A DNA stretch of 64,000 nucleotides, taken from an uncultured Eubacteriales bacterium (GTDB lineage Bacteria > Bacillota > Clostridia > Oscillospirales > CAG-382). This document shows, piece after piece, positions 51,824 to 61,693 of this stretch. The notes under the pieces were generated by a model. That model saw nothing but the letters and a program-made list of their open reading frames with translations, made no database searches and was not told where the DNA came from. Each line of letters opens with the position of its first letter. Position 1 is the first letter of the stretch. Location: assembly GCA_900546385.1 (NCBI GenBank), contig URCT01000001.1, positions 43,507-107,506 on the forward strand. Reading direction: 5' to 3'. Both the position numbers and the translations under genes were made by a program.

Positions 51824-54800
51824 ATGAACAGAGTAACCGTAAGCGATACCACCATCAAAATTCCGGTCTATCCGTCGGGAGAGGCCGAAAAGCTGCCGGT
51901 TTTTGCCGAAAACCGGGTGCATCAGCGCACGAGCGGCGCACCGTATCCGAACGCCGTGACCGCCGACGCGCGGATTTCGGACGTTCCGGAGGAGCGCACG
52001 CTGCGGGCGGTCGTTCTTGAAAACGACTTTATCCGCGTGACGATTCTGCCGGAGCTTGGCGGAAAGATATTCAGCGCGCAGGATAAAACGACCGGAAAGG
52101 ATTTCTTTTACCGCCAGCACGTGATAAAACCGGCACTAATCGGTCTTCTCGGCCTGTGGATTTCGGGCGGAATCGAGTTTAACTGGCCGACGCACCACAG
52201 ACCGTCGACCTTTCTTCCGACCGACGTGACGATCGAAGAGGGCGAACACGAATCCATCGTGTGGCTCACCTCAAGCGACGTTTTTGACCGAATGCTCGGT
52301 TCGGTCGGCATCGCGCTCCGGGATGACAGGGCCTATTTTGAGACACGCGTCCGGCTTTACAACCGCACGTCCGAGAGACGCTCGTTCCTTTGGTGGGAGA
52401 ATGCGGCGGTTCCGGCAGGGCCGGAGTTAAGAATATTCTTTCCGCAGGACGTCGGGCACGTGTTTTTTCACTACCGGCGCAACACGGCCGCCTATCCGGT
52501 CGCAGGCGGTTGGTTCAACGGACATAAGATTCCGGAAAACACGGATATCCGTAGGCACGGCAACACACCGTTCCCGACATCGTATTTTTCGGCGGCGAGC
52601 CGGTTCGACTATTTCGGAAGCTACGACGAGCGCACGGGCGGCGGTGTTGTACACGTGGCGGATCACCACATCTCACCCGGCAAGAAGATGTTCACATGGG
52701 CCTACGACCAGCTTGCACGGACATGGGAAAAGGCATTGACCGATACCGACGGCCCGTATCTTGAACTTATGGCCGGTTCTTACTCGGATAACCAGCCGGA
52801 TTTTTCGTGGCTTGCGCCGTATGAAGAAAAGCGATTTTCGCAGTATTGGTATCCGATAAACGACACGGGTGTGCCGTGCTTCGCCAATCTCGATATGGCG
52901 GTGTCGGTGTGTTCCGATCGAGTGGTGATAAGACCGACCGGGACATTTGCCGACTGTGAAATCGTTGTGCGCGATGAAAAAAGAGAAATTGCCCGTGAAA
53001 CGGCTTCGCTTGAAGTGTCGCAGAATCACGTTACGAAATTTGTCGGAGACGTTATCGGCGAGGTGCGGATCACCGTACAATCTGCCGGAAAAACGCTTGT
53101 CGACTATACGACGATGAAACCTCCGAAGGACGAGAACGTATCGGTGATCGAGGGCTTCCCGACGCCGGACGAATGCCGTTCGTCGGAGGAGGCGTTTTTG
53201 ACCGGCACGCACGTTATCGGCTACCGTGACCCGGCGGCGAATGCCGAGCGGTATTTTGAAAAGGCGGTTGCGCTCTCAAACGACAATTTTGAGGCATATG
53301 CGTCTCTTGCGGAATGCATGGAACGCCGCGGAAATTATGAGGGAGCGTATCGGAACATACGCCGTGCACGTGAGATACAGACCTTGCGCGACAACCGACC
53401 TCCAAGCGGCAGAATCGCGTTTCTTCACGGAAACATTGCCCTTATGCTCGGAAAGACGGAAGAAGCGGAAGCGGCATTTTGGGACGCGTATTTCACTTCG
53501 GACACGAAGGATGCCGCTCTTGTGCGGATCGCGGAGCTTGAGGGCTTGCGCGGCGATTTTGCCGCGGCGAAACGCCATGCCGCCGAATCGCGTGCCGGTA
53601 TCAGTGCGGCGGTCATCCGTATCCTTGCGGAGAACCGGCTCGGCGAAAAGACGAATGTAATCGAAACGCTGAAAGAATATCCTATGAGTCAGGCACTGCG
53701 CTTTGCGGCTGTCGTTTGCGGCGCATATGACCGAAAGGCGTTCTATGACGGTCTGTCCGATGCGCCTTCGCAGACCTGTATCGATATTTTTGAGGATCTG
53801 TCGCGCGCCGGATTCGCGGACGAAGCGAAAGCGGTGCTGGAAGGGCTTATAGCCTCCGGAAAACGCTGTTCCCGGATGGTTTGGTATCTTCTCGAAAAAG
53901 AAGCGGAAACCAAAGAGGTGTGCGGTGTCTTTCCGCACCGCGAATGTGAGAGAAAGGCACTGGAAACGGCGTTCCGGAACGGCGATGCCTATGCCGACTA
54001 TCTGCTCGGCTGTCTTTTCTGCGGCAGACGTGCCTATGCAAAGGCACTTGCTCTGTTTGAAAAGACCGGCCTTCCGGAGGGAAAAAGAAACGCCGCGGTC
54101 TGCCTGTGGAAGCTCGGGCAGAAGCAGGAGGCACTCGAAAAGCTGAAAGCGGCGGCAGAACAACTGCCGGATAACGATCAGATTTTATGGGAGCTGTTTC
54201 GGGTAGAGAACCGGCTCGGCGCACCGACGGAGGATGCGGAAAGCCTTCTTGCGAAGAAAAAGCGCATTCGGGATGACATCTGCACCGAATATGCGATGGC
54301 ACTCTGTCGGAAAGGTGAACCGGAAAAAGCCGTGGCACGCATGGCCGGACATGACTATGTCCCGTGTGAGGGCGGAGAAGGCGCTGTTGCCGACGCGTGG
54401 ATTCTTGCAAACAAAATGCTTGCTGACCGGATGTATGCAGACGGCCGATATGCGGATGCGCTCGCTCTGTACGAAAAGGCGGAGACGCTGCCGGAAAATA
54501 TCGGTTCCGGCTGGTGGAACGACGCGAAGAAGGCACCGCTCAAATATGCCGAGGGACTGTGTCTTGCAAAACTCGGAAAGCATGAAGACGCGCACAAGCG
54601 TTTCGAATGGATCACGGCACTGCTTACGGATTTCTTCTCGGATATGGCTCTGCCGGAATTAGATATCGTAAAGATAAAAGCATATAAAGAACTCGGAGAT
54701 GCTTTCGGCGCACAACGGACAATCCGGGCGGCGCGTGCGCGTTTTGAAAAAGAGATTGTCCGGCGCGACAGCGGCTTCTTCCGAACGACGCCGTTCTTCG

Positions 54801-54919
54801 ACAGCTTTTATGCCGAGAGCGATGCCGCGGCGGAAAGATACGCTCATTACGGAAAACTTCTGGCGGAGCTTGAAAAAGTTTCGTCGGACGGTTGGCAGGA
54901 AGACGAAATGCGTGTATAA
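51824..54919 (+). CDS. DUF5107 protein with C-terminal TPR repeats
   Basis: 1031 residues from ATG 51824. The first 420 residues match DUF5107, a galactose-mutarotase-like beta-sandwich: 'VVLENDFIRVTILPELGGKIFSAQDK', 'SGGIEFNWPTHHRPST' and 'FTWAYDQLARTWEKALTD' are its hallmarks. From about residue 450 on there are helical TPR units ('NFEAYASLAECMERRGNYEGAYRNI'). No signal peptide is seen, so it is cytoplasmic. The family is common in sugar-use loci of gut bacteria but uncharacterised. It leads a four-gene operon with esterase and glycosidases. The ribosome site GAAAGG is rather far from the ATG. Confidence 0.75.
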   Translation: MNRVTVSDTTIKIPVYPSGEAEKLPVFAENRVHQRTSGAPYPNAVTADARISDVPEERTLRAVVLENDFIRVTILPELGGKIFSAQDKTTGKDFFYRQHVIKPALIGLLGLWISGGIEFNWPTHHRPSTFLPTDVTIEEGEHESIVWLTSSDVFDRMLGSVGIALRDDRAYFETRVRLYNRTSERRSFLWWENAAVPAGPELRIFFPQDVGHVFFHYRRNTAAYPVAGGWFNGHKIPENTDIRRHGNTPFPTSYFSAASRFDYFGSYDERTGGGVVHVADHHISPGKKMFTWAYDQLARTWEKALTDTDGPYLELMAGSYSDNQPDFSWLAPYEEKRFSQYWYPINDTGVPCFANLDMAVSVCSDRVVIRPTGTFADCEIVVRDEKREIARETASLEVSQNHVTKFVGDVIGEVRITVQSAGKTLVDYTTMKPPKDENVSVIEGFPTPDECRSSEEAFLTGTHVIGYRDPAANAERYFEKAVALSNDNFEAYASLAECMERRGNYEGAYRNIRRAREIQTLRDNRPPSGRIAFLHGNIALMLGKTEEAEAAFWDAYFTSDTKDAALVRIAELEGLRGDFAAAKRHAAESRAGISAAVIRILAENRLGEKTNVIETLKEYPMSQALRFAAVVCGAYDRKAFYDGLSDAPSQTCIDIFEDLSRAGFADEAKAVLEGLIASGKRCSRMVWYLLEKEAETKEVCGVFPHRECERKALETAFRNGDAYADYLLGCLFCGRRAYAKALALFEKTGLPEGKRNAAVCLWKLGQKQEALEKLKAAAEQLPDNDQILWELFRVENRLGAPTEDAESLLAKKKRIRDDICTEYAMALCRKGEPEKAVARMAGHDYVPCEGGEGAVADAWILANKMLADRMYADGRYADALALYEKAETLPENIGSGWWNDAKKAPLKYAEGLCLAKLGKHEDAHKRFEWITALLTDFFSDMALPELDIVKIKAYKELGDAFGAQRTIRAARARFEKEIVRRDSGFFRTTPFFDSFYAESDAAAERYAHYGKLLAELEKVSSDGWQEDEMRV

Positions 54920-54997
54920 TATAATGAGGAAGATGCTTGAAGAAGTTCCTTGGAACGACGGATAAAAATCACAAAGCTTATAAAGGAAGACAGAACC

Positions 54998-56395
54998 ATG
55001 AAGATTCGAAACGGCCTGCATGACGGAATGGTCATGCAGCGCGATATAGCGACCGGCGCGTGCGATAGCCTCTTTGCGCTCGAATGTGAGGGAGAACCGA
55101 CCGCGACGTGCGATGGCAAAGCGGTACATCTCGAACGTGACGGCGAAGGTTGGCGTTTGACCGGCATACCGGTCGGCGGCCCGTATACACTGACGCTGTG
55201 CGACAAAAACGAAAAGGTGAGTTTTACCGAGCTGTATGTCGGCGACGTTTGGATTCTTGCCGGTCAGTCGAACATGGAGGGAGCCGGGCGCATGACCGGC
55301 GTCGAATATGCCTATGAGAAACATCCCGATTTGTCGGTGCGGGCGTTCTATTTGGACGACCGTTGGGACTTCGCCCGTGCGCAGCTCTGCGCGCCGTGGA
55401 AGAATGCAGACAGAGCCATCGCGGCGAAGTTCATGCAGCTGCGCCAAAAATCGATTTGGAAAGAACCGATCCCGTCTGAAAAACAGATCACCGGCGTCGG
55501 GCCGGGACTGTTCTTCGCGTTACAGATGAAGAAATACACGGGCGTTCCGCAGGGGTTGATCGCGTGCGCTTTTGGCGGCGCGAGCCTTGCGGACTGGGAT
55601 CCCGAAAACACGGCTTCAGACGCGTATTATCCGTCGCTTGTCCGTCGTTTCAAGGCGTGCGGAAGCCGGGTGCGCGGCGTGTTTTGGTATCAGGGAGAGG
55701 CGCAGGCGTCGGATGGCGGCGTCGCGTCGTTCGATGACGATATGAAGAAGCTTATCGGAGCGATGCGCCGGGACTTCGGCAAGGAGCTTCCGTTTGTCCA
55801 GGTGCAGATCGGGTCACACGCGCTTTACAGCCTGTCGGAACCGTCGGCAAAGGCATGGACGGCGATGCGGGAGAAGCAGAGATTGCTTGGCGATAAGATA
55901 CCGCGGCTCGGCACGGTCACGGCGGTGGACTGTCCGCGTGACGATTTGATACACCTGAGCGCACAAGGGCAGAGAAGAGTCGGGAAGCGTGCGGCACGCG
56001 TGATGGCGTACCTCTGCGGATACGGTGCAAAGCCTGCACCGGAGATCGAGTCGATTCGCATCGAGCCGGACACGGTGCGCTATTTTTGGTGCTGTATCAA
56101 CGTAAGGTACAAAAATTTGGATGGAGATCTGACGGCATACGGGGATAATCCGATGGGCTTCTCGATTACGTCGGAGGGTGAGACCCCGTATCTGTATCCA
56201 TACCGCGGCATCGCAGGCATAACGTTAAACGGCGACACCGTGTGCATACGGACGGAGCTTACCGCAGAGCAGCTTAAAACCGTCAGCCTGTGGTACGGTG
56301 CCGGACTTTCCTGTGTCTGCACAATCACGGACGCAGACGGAATGGCACTGCCGGCGTTCGGACCGTTGAAACTGTCGGAGTGGATCGACAAATAA
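54998..56395 (+). CDS. sialate O-acetylesterase-like SASA enzyme
   Basis: 465 residues from ATG 54998 after AAAGGAAG. An N-terminal beta domain of about 80 residues precedes the SASA core: 'VWILAGQSNMEGAG' near residue 84 with the nucleophile Ser at about 90, 'GVFWYQGEAQASDGG' near 228, and 'DDLIHLSAQGQRRVG' near 315 with the catalytic His. The family takes acetyl groups from sialic acid or xylan. No signal peptide is seen, so the substrate would be imported oligosaccharide. It starts 79 bases after the DUF5107 gene in the same operon. Confidence 0.85.
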   Translation: MKIRNGLHDGMVMQRDIATGACDSLFALECEGEPTATCDGKAVHLERDGEGWRLTGIPVGGPYTLTLCDKNEKVSFTELYVGDVWILAGQSNMEGAGRMTGVEYAYEKHPDLSVRAFYLDDRWDFARAQLCAPWKNADRAIAAKFMQLRQKSIWKEPIPSEKQITGVGPGLFFALQMKKYTGVPQGLIACAFGGASLADWDPENTASDAYYPSLVRRFKACGSRVRGVFWYQGEAQASDGGVASFDDDMKKLIGAMRRDFGKELPFVQVQIGSHALYSLSEPSAKAWTAMREKQRLLGDKIPRLGTVTAVDCPRDDLIHLSAQGQRRVGKRAARVMAYLCGYGAKPAPEIESIRIEPDTVRYFWCCINVRYKNLDGDLTAYGDNPMGFSITSEGETPYLYPYRGIAGITLNGDTVCIRTELTAEQLKTVSLWYGAGLSCVCTITDADGMALPAFGPLKLSEWIDK

Positions 56396-56415
56396 CCGAA
56401 AGTGACAATAATATT

Positions 56416-58020
56416 ATGGAAAAGAAGTATACAAAAGGGACTGTCATCGAGAGCGGCAATCTGTATACGGCCGACCTCGGAAGATACGATTTTCTGCCGG
56501 AGGATTGCGTCGTGACGGATGAGCCGGAATACCGTGCGCCATCGTCTGCGGCGAAATATCCGTTAGCTGTCGCCTTTTTACTGAAAGACTTAAAGAACGT
56601 GACGCTCGATTTCGGCGGCGCGGCACTTGTCTTTCACGGAAAAATCGTTCCGTTCATTCTCGATGGATGCGAGAACGTAACGATACGCAACTGCACGATC
56701 GATTATGACCGTCCGTTTTACACGGAAACGCATATTTTAGACGTTTCGGAAGACCGGCTTGCGCTTGGCTTGAAGGACGGCTTTCCCTGTCGCGTTGAAG
56801 ACGGAAATCTGGTCGCGGTCAGCACATACTGGGAGAACCGGCTCAATCACGGCGATTTGCTGATGCAGCCGTATGACCCGGCAACCGGGGTGCCTGCATC
56901 ATCGATGATGCTTGCGTTGATCGGAGACGAAATATTTCCGTATCCCGATCCGCCGCTCCCGGTGCACCATTTAAGGGTTGTCGGTCACGGAGATAAGACC
57001 GTCACCTTGTCCGGCAAGTTTCCGCCAAACTGGAGACCGGGCACCGATCTTGCCTTCACGCACGAGATACGCGACAAAAATACGTTTACCGCTGCCGGCT
57101 GCACCGGCATTACGCTTGAGAATGTCCGCATTTTTCACGGTGCGGCGATGGGCTTTGTCGGAATGCATTCACGCGACCTGATTTTCAGGCGGTTTGATAT
57201 GTATCGGGATGAGGCGCATCCGAACTATGTCACGAACAACGCGGACGCGATACACACCTTCGGCTGCTCCGGAAAAATATGCATCGAGGACTGCCGCATG
57301 GATTCCATGCTTGACGATTTGTTAAACGTTCACGGCAACTTCACGGTGACCGAGCGTGTGAGCGGAAAGAACATTATCGCACGTTCACCCGGCAAGGGCA
57401 TGACCAATCGAATGAAAAACTACCTTTCCGGAACGAAAATTGCCGTTTATAACGGTCAGACGACCGAGGAAAAGCGGACGCTGACGGTGGCCTGCTGTGA
57501 GCCGGATTCAAAGGACGAGCGGCTTTTTGTGTTAACGACAGAAGAGGACGCAGCGGACGTTTGCACCGGCGATCTCATCGAGAACTTAAGCGGAAACGCG
57601 GATGTCACGGTGAAAAACTGTACGTTCGGCAGATTTCGCGGAACCATGCGGATACAGACGCGCGGAACGGTGTTGATCGAGAACTGCTCGTTTGCGAATC
57701 CGAACGACAATGTCCTTTTTTTCGGCGATTCGGTCTATTGGTATGAATCCGGGCCGGTTCGGAATGTGATGCTTGAAAATTGCCGTTTCGGCGGCGCGAT
57801 AAATGCGTGTCCGCAAGTTACGGTGACGAAAAAGGAACCGTATTATCATAGCGGAATCCAAATGGAAAACTGCCGTTTTGCGACGGATATCATCTTCAAG
57901 GGCATTCAGACGGACAGAATGCGCTTTGTCGACAATACGTGCGACAGCGGGAAAATACCGACCGTGAAGCTATGCGGCTGCGGCATATGCGAAGCCGACT
58001 GCACCGTCGTAAGAGAATGA
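56416..58020 (+). CDS. right-handed beta-helix glycosidase, GH110-like (alpha-1,3-galactosidase)
   Basis: 534 residues from ATG 56416. It has the stacked beta-helix look ('NVTLDFGGAALVFHG', 'NVTIRNCTID', 'NVMLENCRFGG'). The central 'NADAIHTFGCSGKICIEDCRM' block and 'DDLLNVHG' resemble the acid residues region of GH110 alpha-1,3-galactosidases, which cleave blood-group-B or linear alpha-Gal. No signal peptide. Context with SASA esterase and GH-A hydrolase supports host or plant glycan breakdown inside the cell. Family assignment is by eye; another parallel beta-helix glycosidase is possible. Confidence 0.7.
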   Translation: MEKKYTKGTVIESGNLYTADLGRYDFLPEDCVVTDEPEYRAPSSAAKYPLAVAFLLKDLKNVTLDFGGAALVFHGKIVPFILDGCENVTIRNCTIDYDRPFYTETHILDVSEDRLALGLKDGFPCRVEDGNLVAVSTYWENRLNHGDLLMQPYDPATGVPASSMMLALIGDEIFPYPDPPLPVHHLRVVGHGDKTVTLSGKFPPNWRPGTDLAFTHEIRDKNTFTAAGCTGITLENVRIFHGAAMGFVGMHSRDLIFRRFDMYRDEAHPNYVTNNADAIHTFGCSGKICIEDCRMDSMLDDLLNVHGNFTVTERVSGKNIIARSPGKGMTNRMKNYLSGTKIAVYNGQTTEEKRTLTVACCEPDSKDERLFVLTTEEDAADVCTGDLIENLSGNADVTVKNCTFGRFRGTMRIQTRGTVLIENCSFANPNDNVLFFGDSVYWYESGPVRNVMLENCRFGGAINACPQVTVTKKEPYYHSGIQMENCRFATDIIFKGIQTDRMRFVDNTCDSGKIPTVKLCGCGICEADCTVVRE

Positions 58021-58040
58021 AGAAGCTAAGGAGAACAAAA

Positions 58041-59468
58041 ATGTTAAACGGAATGAAGCTTATCGGACACATCACACCCAAAAGCTCCGCTGTAATTGCA
58101 AGCTCGCGCTTTGGTATCGGTCTTGAGAAAATTGATCGGTATCTGTATGACCCGACACCGGTTTACGACCCGTTGGCGCAGACCGGCGTGAAATACGTCC
58201 GCATACAGTCCGGCTGGATGCGCACCGAAAAAGAAAAGGGCGTTTATGACTGGAACTGGATCGACGATATCGTCGACAATCTCGTGTCACGCGGCATGGA
58301 ACCATGGATATGCCTTTGCTACGGCAATCCGATTTGGTCGGAGAGGGCGGCGAATGTCCGCGGAGCCATCGGTGTCCCTCCGATCTTTTGTGAGGAAGAA
58401 GCGGCGGCATGGGACAGATACGTGTCGGAATGCGTGAAGCGATACCGCGGAAAGGTCAAAATGTTCGAAATATGGAACGAGCCGGACGGCAAACACTGTT
58501 GGCGGCACGGTGTGAATGCGGCCGAATACGGGAAGTTTGTGAAGCGCACATCGGCGGCGATACGCGCGGCAGATTCAGAGGCAAAAGTGCTTGCCGGTTC
58601 GTTTTTCTCCTCCGGCTCAACGACGTATCTGCATGATTTTCTGAAGGAGCTTATGCCGGGCGACATCGATTGTATCACGTACCATCAGTATCGCTACCGT
58701 ATCGAGTATGGCATCGAAGCGTTTGCACGCGGCATACGGCAGATGCTTGACGCGTTCGATCCGCGTGTCGGAATGATCCAGGGCGAAACCGGAACACAGT
58801 CGGCTTTTTCGAGAAACGGTGCGCTTTGCGGCTCTGCGTGGACTGAGAGAAAGCAGGCGAAATTCTTAGCAAGAAAGCTGCTCATCGACTTAAAAACAGA
58901 AGTGGAATTTACGAGTTGGTTCACGGCGGTCGATATATTCGAGAACATCATCAACGAGGCCGGAACCGTGAATAAGGAGTATTACGGCTTTTTCGGCGTG
59001 CTCGGCGAGACCTTCGCGCCGGACGGCACACCGCTTGGCAAATACGAGCCGAAGCTTTCGTACACGGCACTCCGCACGATCTGTGCGGCTCTTTCGGAGG
59101 CCGAAACGGCAGAGCTTGCCGTTTTCTTCGAAACAAGCCGTTCGCCGCTTTTTGCAAGAGACGATGAAGATCCGTATGATCCTGCAAGCCGGATTATCTG
59201 GCAAGGGTTTGAAAAGAACGGCAGTAAGGCGTTCGTCTATTGGAAAGCGGCGGATATCCTGACGGAGGAGTTTCTGTCAACGGTGTCCTTAAGATGCTTC
59301 GATTTGCCGGGTGAGATACGTTTCGTCGACCTTGTGACCGGAGACGTGTGGTCGCTCGACGGGATGGTGACCGAAAACGGCGGCGAACGTATCCTTTCGC
59401 ACATTCCGGTAACGGATTATCCGTTCATGTTAACCTTCGGAGATTTCGCGGAGATTACGCCGCTATAG
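58041..59468 (+). CDS. clan GH-A glycoside hydrolase (GH39/GH5-like)
   Basis: 475 residues from ATG 58041 after AAGGAG. The acid/base Glu lies in 'KMFEIWNEPDG' near residue 147 and the probable nucleophile Glu in 'GMIQGETGTQ' near residue 249; the spacing of about 100 residues is typical of GH-A TIM barrels. The barrel is followed from about 375 by a beta-sandwich ('GSKAFVYWKAAD', 'LRCFDLPGEIRFVDLVTGDV'), as in GH39-type enzymes. No signal peptide. It is the last gene of the operon and is followed by a terminator. Exact linkage specificity cannot be read. Confidence 0.8.
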   Translation: MLNGMKLIGHITPKSSAVIASSRFGIGLEKIDRYLYDPTPVYDPLAQTGVKYVRIQSGWMRTEKEKGVYDWNWIDDIVDNLVSRGMEPWICLCYGNPIWSERAANVRGAIGVPPIFCEEEAAAWDRYVSECVKRYRGKVKMFEIWNEPDGKHCWRHGVNAAEYGKFVKRTSAAIRAADSEAKVLAGSFFSSGSTTYLHDFLKELMPGDIDCITYHQYRYRIEYGIEAFARGIRQMLDAFDPRVGMIQGETGTQSAFSRNGALCGSAWTERKQAKFLARKLLIDLKTEVEFTSWFTAVDIFENIINEAGTVNKEYYGFFGVLGETFAPDGTPLGKYEPKLSYTALRTICAALSEAETAELAVFFETSRSPLFARDDEDPYDPASRIIWQGFEKNGSKAFVYWKAADILTEEFLSTVSLRCFDLPGEIRFVDLVTGDVWSLDGMVTENGGERILSHIPVTDYPFMLTFGDFAEITPL

Positions 59469-59486
59469 CCGCTATAATCGTAAAAT

Positions 59487-59524
59487 GCAGCAGAGATGAC
59501 AACATGGTCGTTTCTGCTGCGTTT
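59487..59524 (+). terminator. terminator of the glycan operon
   Basis: GCAGCAGAGATGAC and GTCGTTTCTGCTGC pair with two mismatches, followed by GTTTT. Confidence 0.7.
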
Positions 59525-59596
59525 TGCACTTGGGAACTTTCAGAGGAAGGAAACCTCTTATCTGTTAACTTTTTTTTTCAAAAAGGTTGAAAAGTG

Positions 59597-59885
59597 ATGC
59601 TTTATTTGCTATAATGAAGCAGATGTTTTTCGTTTTGAACAGTTTGCAAAGCTCGACCGGATAATGGCACTTGCAAAAAAATACGGAATTAAGCTCAAAC
59701 TGACAATGGAACAGTTCCGAAATATCAAGCATGATGCAGACAGCTCATATATAGGAAGTTTATTTAACAAACAACTTGCCTTTGAAGGAAAAACGTGTGA
59801 AAGTGCAGACGAGTGGCTTGAAAAGGAGGTCTGGCAAAAGAGCTTTGGGATAATTATGTGTTTCGACTCTTTCTACGTCTATTGA
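59597..59885 (+). pseudogene. 5'-truncated glycoside hydrolase fragment
   Basis: An open stretch starting right after a stop gives 'EADVFRFEQFAKLDRIMALA', then 'KKYGIKLKLTMEQFRN' and 'DEWLEKEVWQ'. This is the interior of a clan GH-A hydrolase: barrel strand 'KKYGIKLKLTMEQF' and following helix. No N-terminus or catalytic residues are present. The homologous part stops around 59845, where the reverse-strand recombinase remnant begins. It looks like the leftover of a gene cut by the element next to it. Confidence 0.6.
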
Positions 59886-60232
59886 TGATTTTTTGCACAC
59901 TCTCAAACAATTCATTGCTAATTATTCCCTCGTGATGATTGTGTATATAAAACTGATCTTCTTCACCAAAATTATCAAGTCTTCTTTTTGAAATCGGATC
60001 TACCGTAAAAGTTTTTCCTTGTCTGATATCACCTTTATATTTCTCATTTTTCAAAATGCCCATAACTGTACTTTCAGCCCAAGTGGAGTTACCTCTTTTT
60101 GTTTTATATCCTAAATGCTCCAGCTCCTGTGAAATTACATAGCACCCGATTCCTTCATTATATCTCTCAAAGATGTATTTTACTGTTTTAGCCTCTTCTT
60201 CATTAATTGAAATTGTTTTTGTAATAATCTAA
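59854..60232 (-). pseudogene. large serine recombinase remnant (recombinase domain only)
   Basis: On the minus strand an open stretch from about 60232 reads 'TISINEEEAKTVKYIFERYN', 'ISQELEHLGYKTKRGNSTW', 'VMGILKNEKYKGDIRQGKTF', then 'HEGIISNELFESVQKIINRR'. These are the recombinase domain (PF07508) blocks of large serine recombinases. The N-terminal catalytic domain with the active Ser and the C-terminal zinc region are absent. It is a relic of an integrative element. Confidence 0.75.
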
Positions 60233-60240
60233 TACATTCT

Positions 60241-61641
60241 TTATTTCAGATTTATTATATCGTGCAAATCCACAAGAATTATATGATCATCATTTTTGGC
60301 TTCATTTGTTACAGCATCGGAGAAACCCGATTTGGAGAACAATACATACCATGTGTTGTTTCTTTTCTTCATAAAAGCGTCCGCTTTTTCTTTAAGTCCT
60401 TTCAAAACGGAGAGATCAAGCTTTTCATTTCTCCATTTGCATTCGCATATCAAATAATCTTTGCCCTCATTTGCAACAATATCAATTTCAGTCTGTGAGT
60501 GACTTGCAGAGTCGGAACCCCACCATCTGCCTATTTTAGTAAACAAAATAGGTAAATTGCCTCGGATATTCTGCAACATTAAATAGTCACTGCAAATCTT
60601 TTCAAAAACCAGCCCCATATAATCACTGTAAGTCGGTTGAATTCGTTTTTTCCATATAGCATCCTGCGCGCCTGTTTCAATGAGGGATCTGTTTGTAAAC
60701 ACATAGCGATACCAAAACCGAAACATAAAATCCGATATACCGTATATTGTTTTTCGAGATGCTTGCTTTTCGCCAAACGGAGCCTCCTTATATAAAATTC
60801 CAAGTTCACATAGGATTTTAATATACTTTAAGCATTTGGCAGGTTCTTCGTCAATCTTGGTTGAAATTTCATTTGACCGTGTGGCACCACCGGCAATCGC
60901 CTCAATAATTGCACTGTATATACCCGGTTCCTGTACCTCTTGACGGAGTAAGAGTAAAGGTTCTTCATACAAATAAGCTGTTGTTCTCAAAAAAGCTTGC
61001 TTAATGTTTTCTTCAAAGCTTTTATCCGATTGAATCTGCTGTAAATATAAAGCCGTACCGCCAAAAGCACCGTAAAGCATTAGCTTTTCCTCATCCGAAA
61101 AACCGTCAAGCAAACGCAAACTTGTGTGATAATCAAAAGATTTCATATGAAGCTGTCCTGTTCGGCGTCCAAACAATGGGCTTTTTGAACTCAAAACTTC
61201 TTTTCCCATAAATCCCATATAACTGCCGCAAAGTATGATAAAAAGGTTTCCGTATTGCAGTTTATGGTCGATTAAATGCTGAAGCTCGGATAATAATGCC
61301 TTATTCTTTTTTACCAAATACGGAAATTCGTCAAAAACAATAATCAGTCTTTTATTCTTCTGTCTGTCATTAATATATGTCAGTGCATTCGCCCAAGATG
61401 AAAACGGTTCAAGCGTATTTTCACTGTAAAACTGAAATACCTGGCCCGAAAACTTTTCAAGATTTAATTTTTTGTTGCTTTGTTCTGCAGAATAGAAGAT
61501 GGCATCCTTATTTTTGCAGAATTCATTTATAAGAGTTGTTTTTCCTACGCGTCTGCGCCCATACAGTACAAACAACTGAAATTTATTCTGATTATACATA
61601 TCATTAAGGTCTGCAAGTTCATTTTCTCTGCCTATAAACAT
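60241..61641 (-). CDS. AAA ATPase with C-terminal DUF234 (PD-(D/E)XK-like)
   Basis: 466 residues from the ATG at 61639-61641 after GAGGTGA. P-loop 'LYGRRRVGKTTLINEF' near residue 28 and Walker B 'RLIIVFDEFPYLVK' near 100 mark the archaeal-type ATPase domain (PF01637). A winged-helix part near 250-290 ('GGATRSNEISTKIDEEPAKCLKYI') and a DUF234 region follow, with 'TEIDIVANEGKDYLICECKWRN' keeping D, E and K of the nuclease-like core. Function unknown; such genes travel in mobile islands. Base composition is clearly more AT-rich than the main chromosome here. Its promoter carries tandem operator-like repeats. Confidence 0.85.
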   Translation of the reverse strand: MFIGRENELADLNDMYNQNKFQLFVLYGRRRVGKTTLINEFCKNKDAIFYSAEQSNKKLNLEKFSGQVFQFYSENTLEPFSSWANALTYINDRQKNKRLIIVFDEFPYLVKKNKALLSELQHLIDHKLQYGNLFIILCGSYMGFMGKEVLSSKSPLFGRRTGQLHMKSFDYHTSLRLLDGFSDEEKLMLYGAFGGTALYLQQIQSDKSFEENIKQAFLRTTAYLYEEPLLLLRQEVQEPGIYSAIIEAIAGGATRSNEISTKIDEEPAKCLKYIKILCELGILYKEAPFGEKQASRKTIYGISDFMFRFWYRYVFTNRSLIETGAQDAIWKKRIQPTYSDYMGLVFEKICSDYLMLQNIRGNLPILFTKIGRWWGSDSASHSQTEIDIVANEGKDYLICECKWRNEKLDLSVLKGLKEKADAFMKKRNNTWYVLFSKSGFSDAVTNEAKNDDHIILVDLHDIINLK

Positions 61642-61662
61642 AAGATCACCTCAATATTATAA

Positions 61663-61693
61663 TTAACTTTTGAGTTATTAACTTTTGAGTTAA
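61663..61693. promoter_or_regulatory. two tandem inverted repeats before the ATPase gene
   Basis: TTAACTTTTGAGTTA occurs at 61663-61677 and again at 61678-61693, each itself an inverted repeat (TTAACT / AGTTAA). They lie directly downstream of the -10 box, suited to a dimeric repressor bound twice, possibly the ATPase's own winged helix. Confidence 0.6.

Noticed and set aside
53276..54163. Minus-strand frame of about 295 codons inside the DUF5107-TPR gene
   Set aside because: It is antisense to a clear TPR-coding region and has no independent start signals.
59613..59640. TATAAT-like sequence at the start of the truncated hydrolase fragment as a promoter
   Set aside because: It lies in the coding frame (Tyr-Asn-Glu), and no -35 box is present at the right distance.
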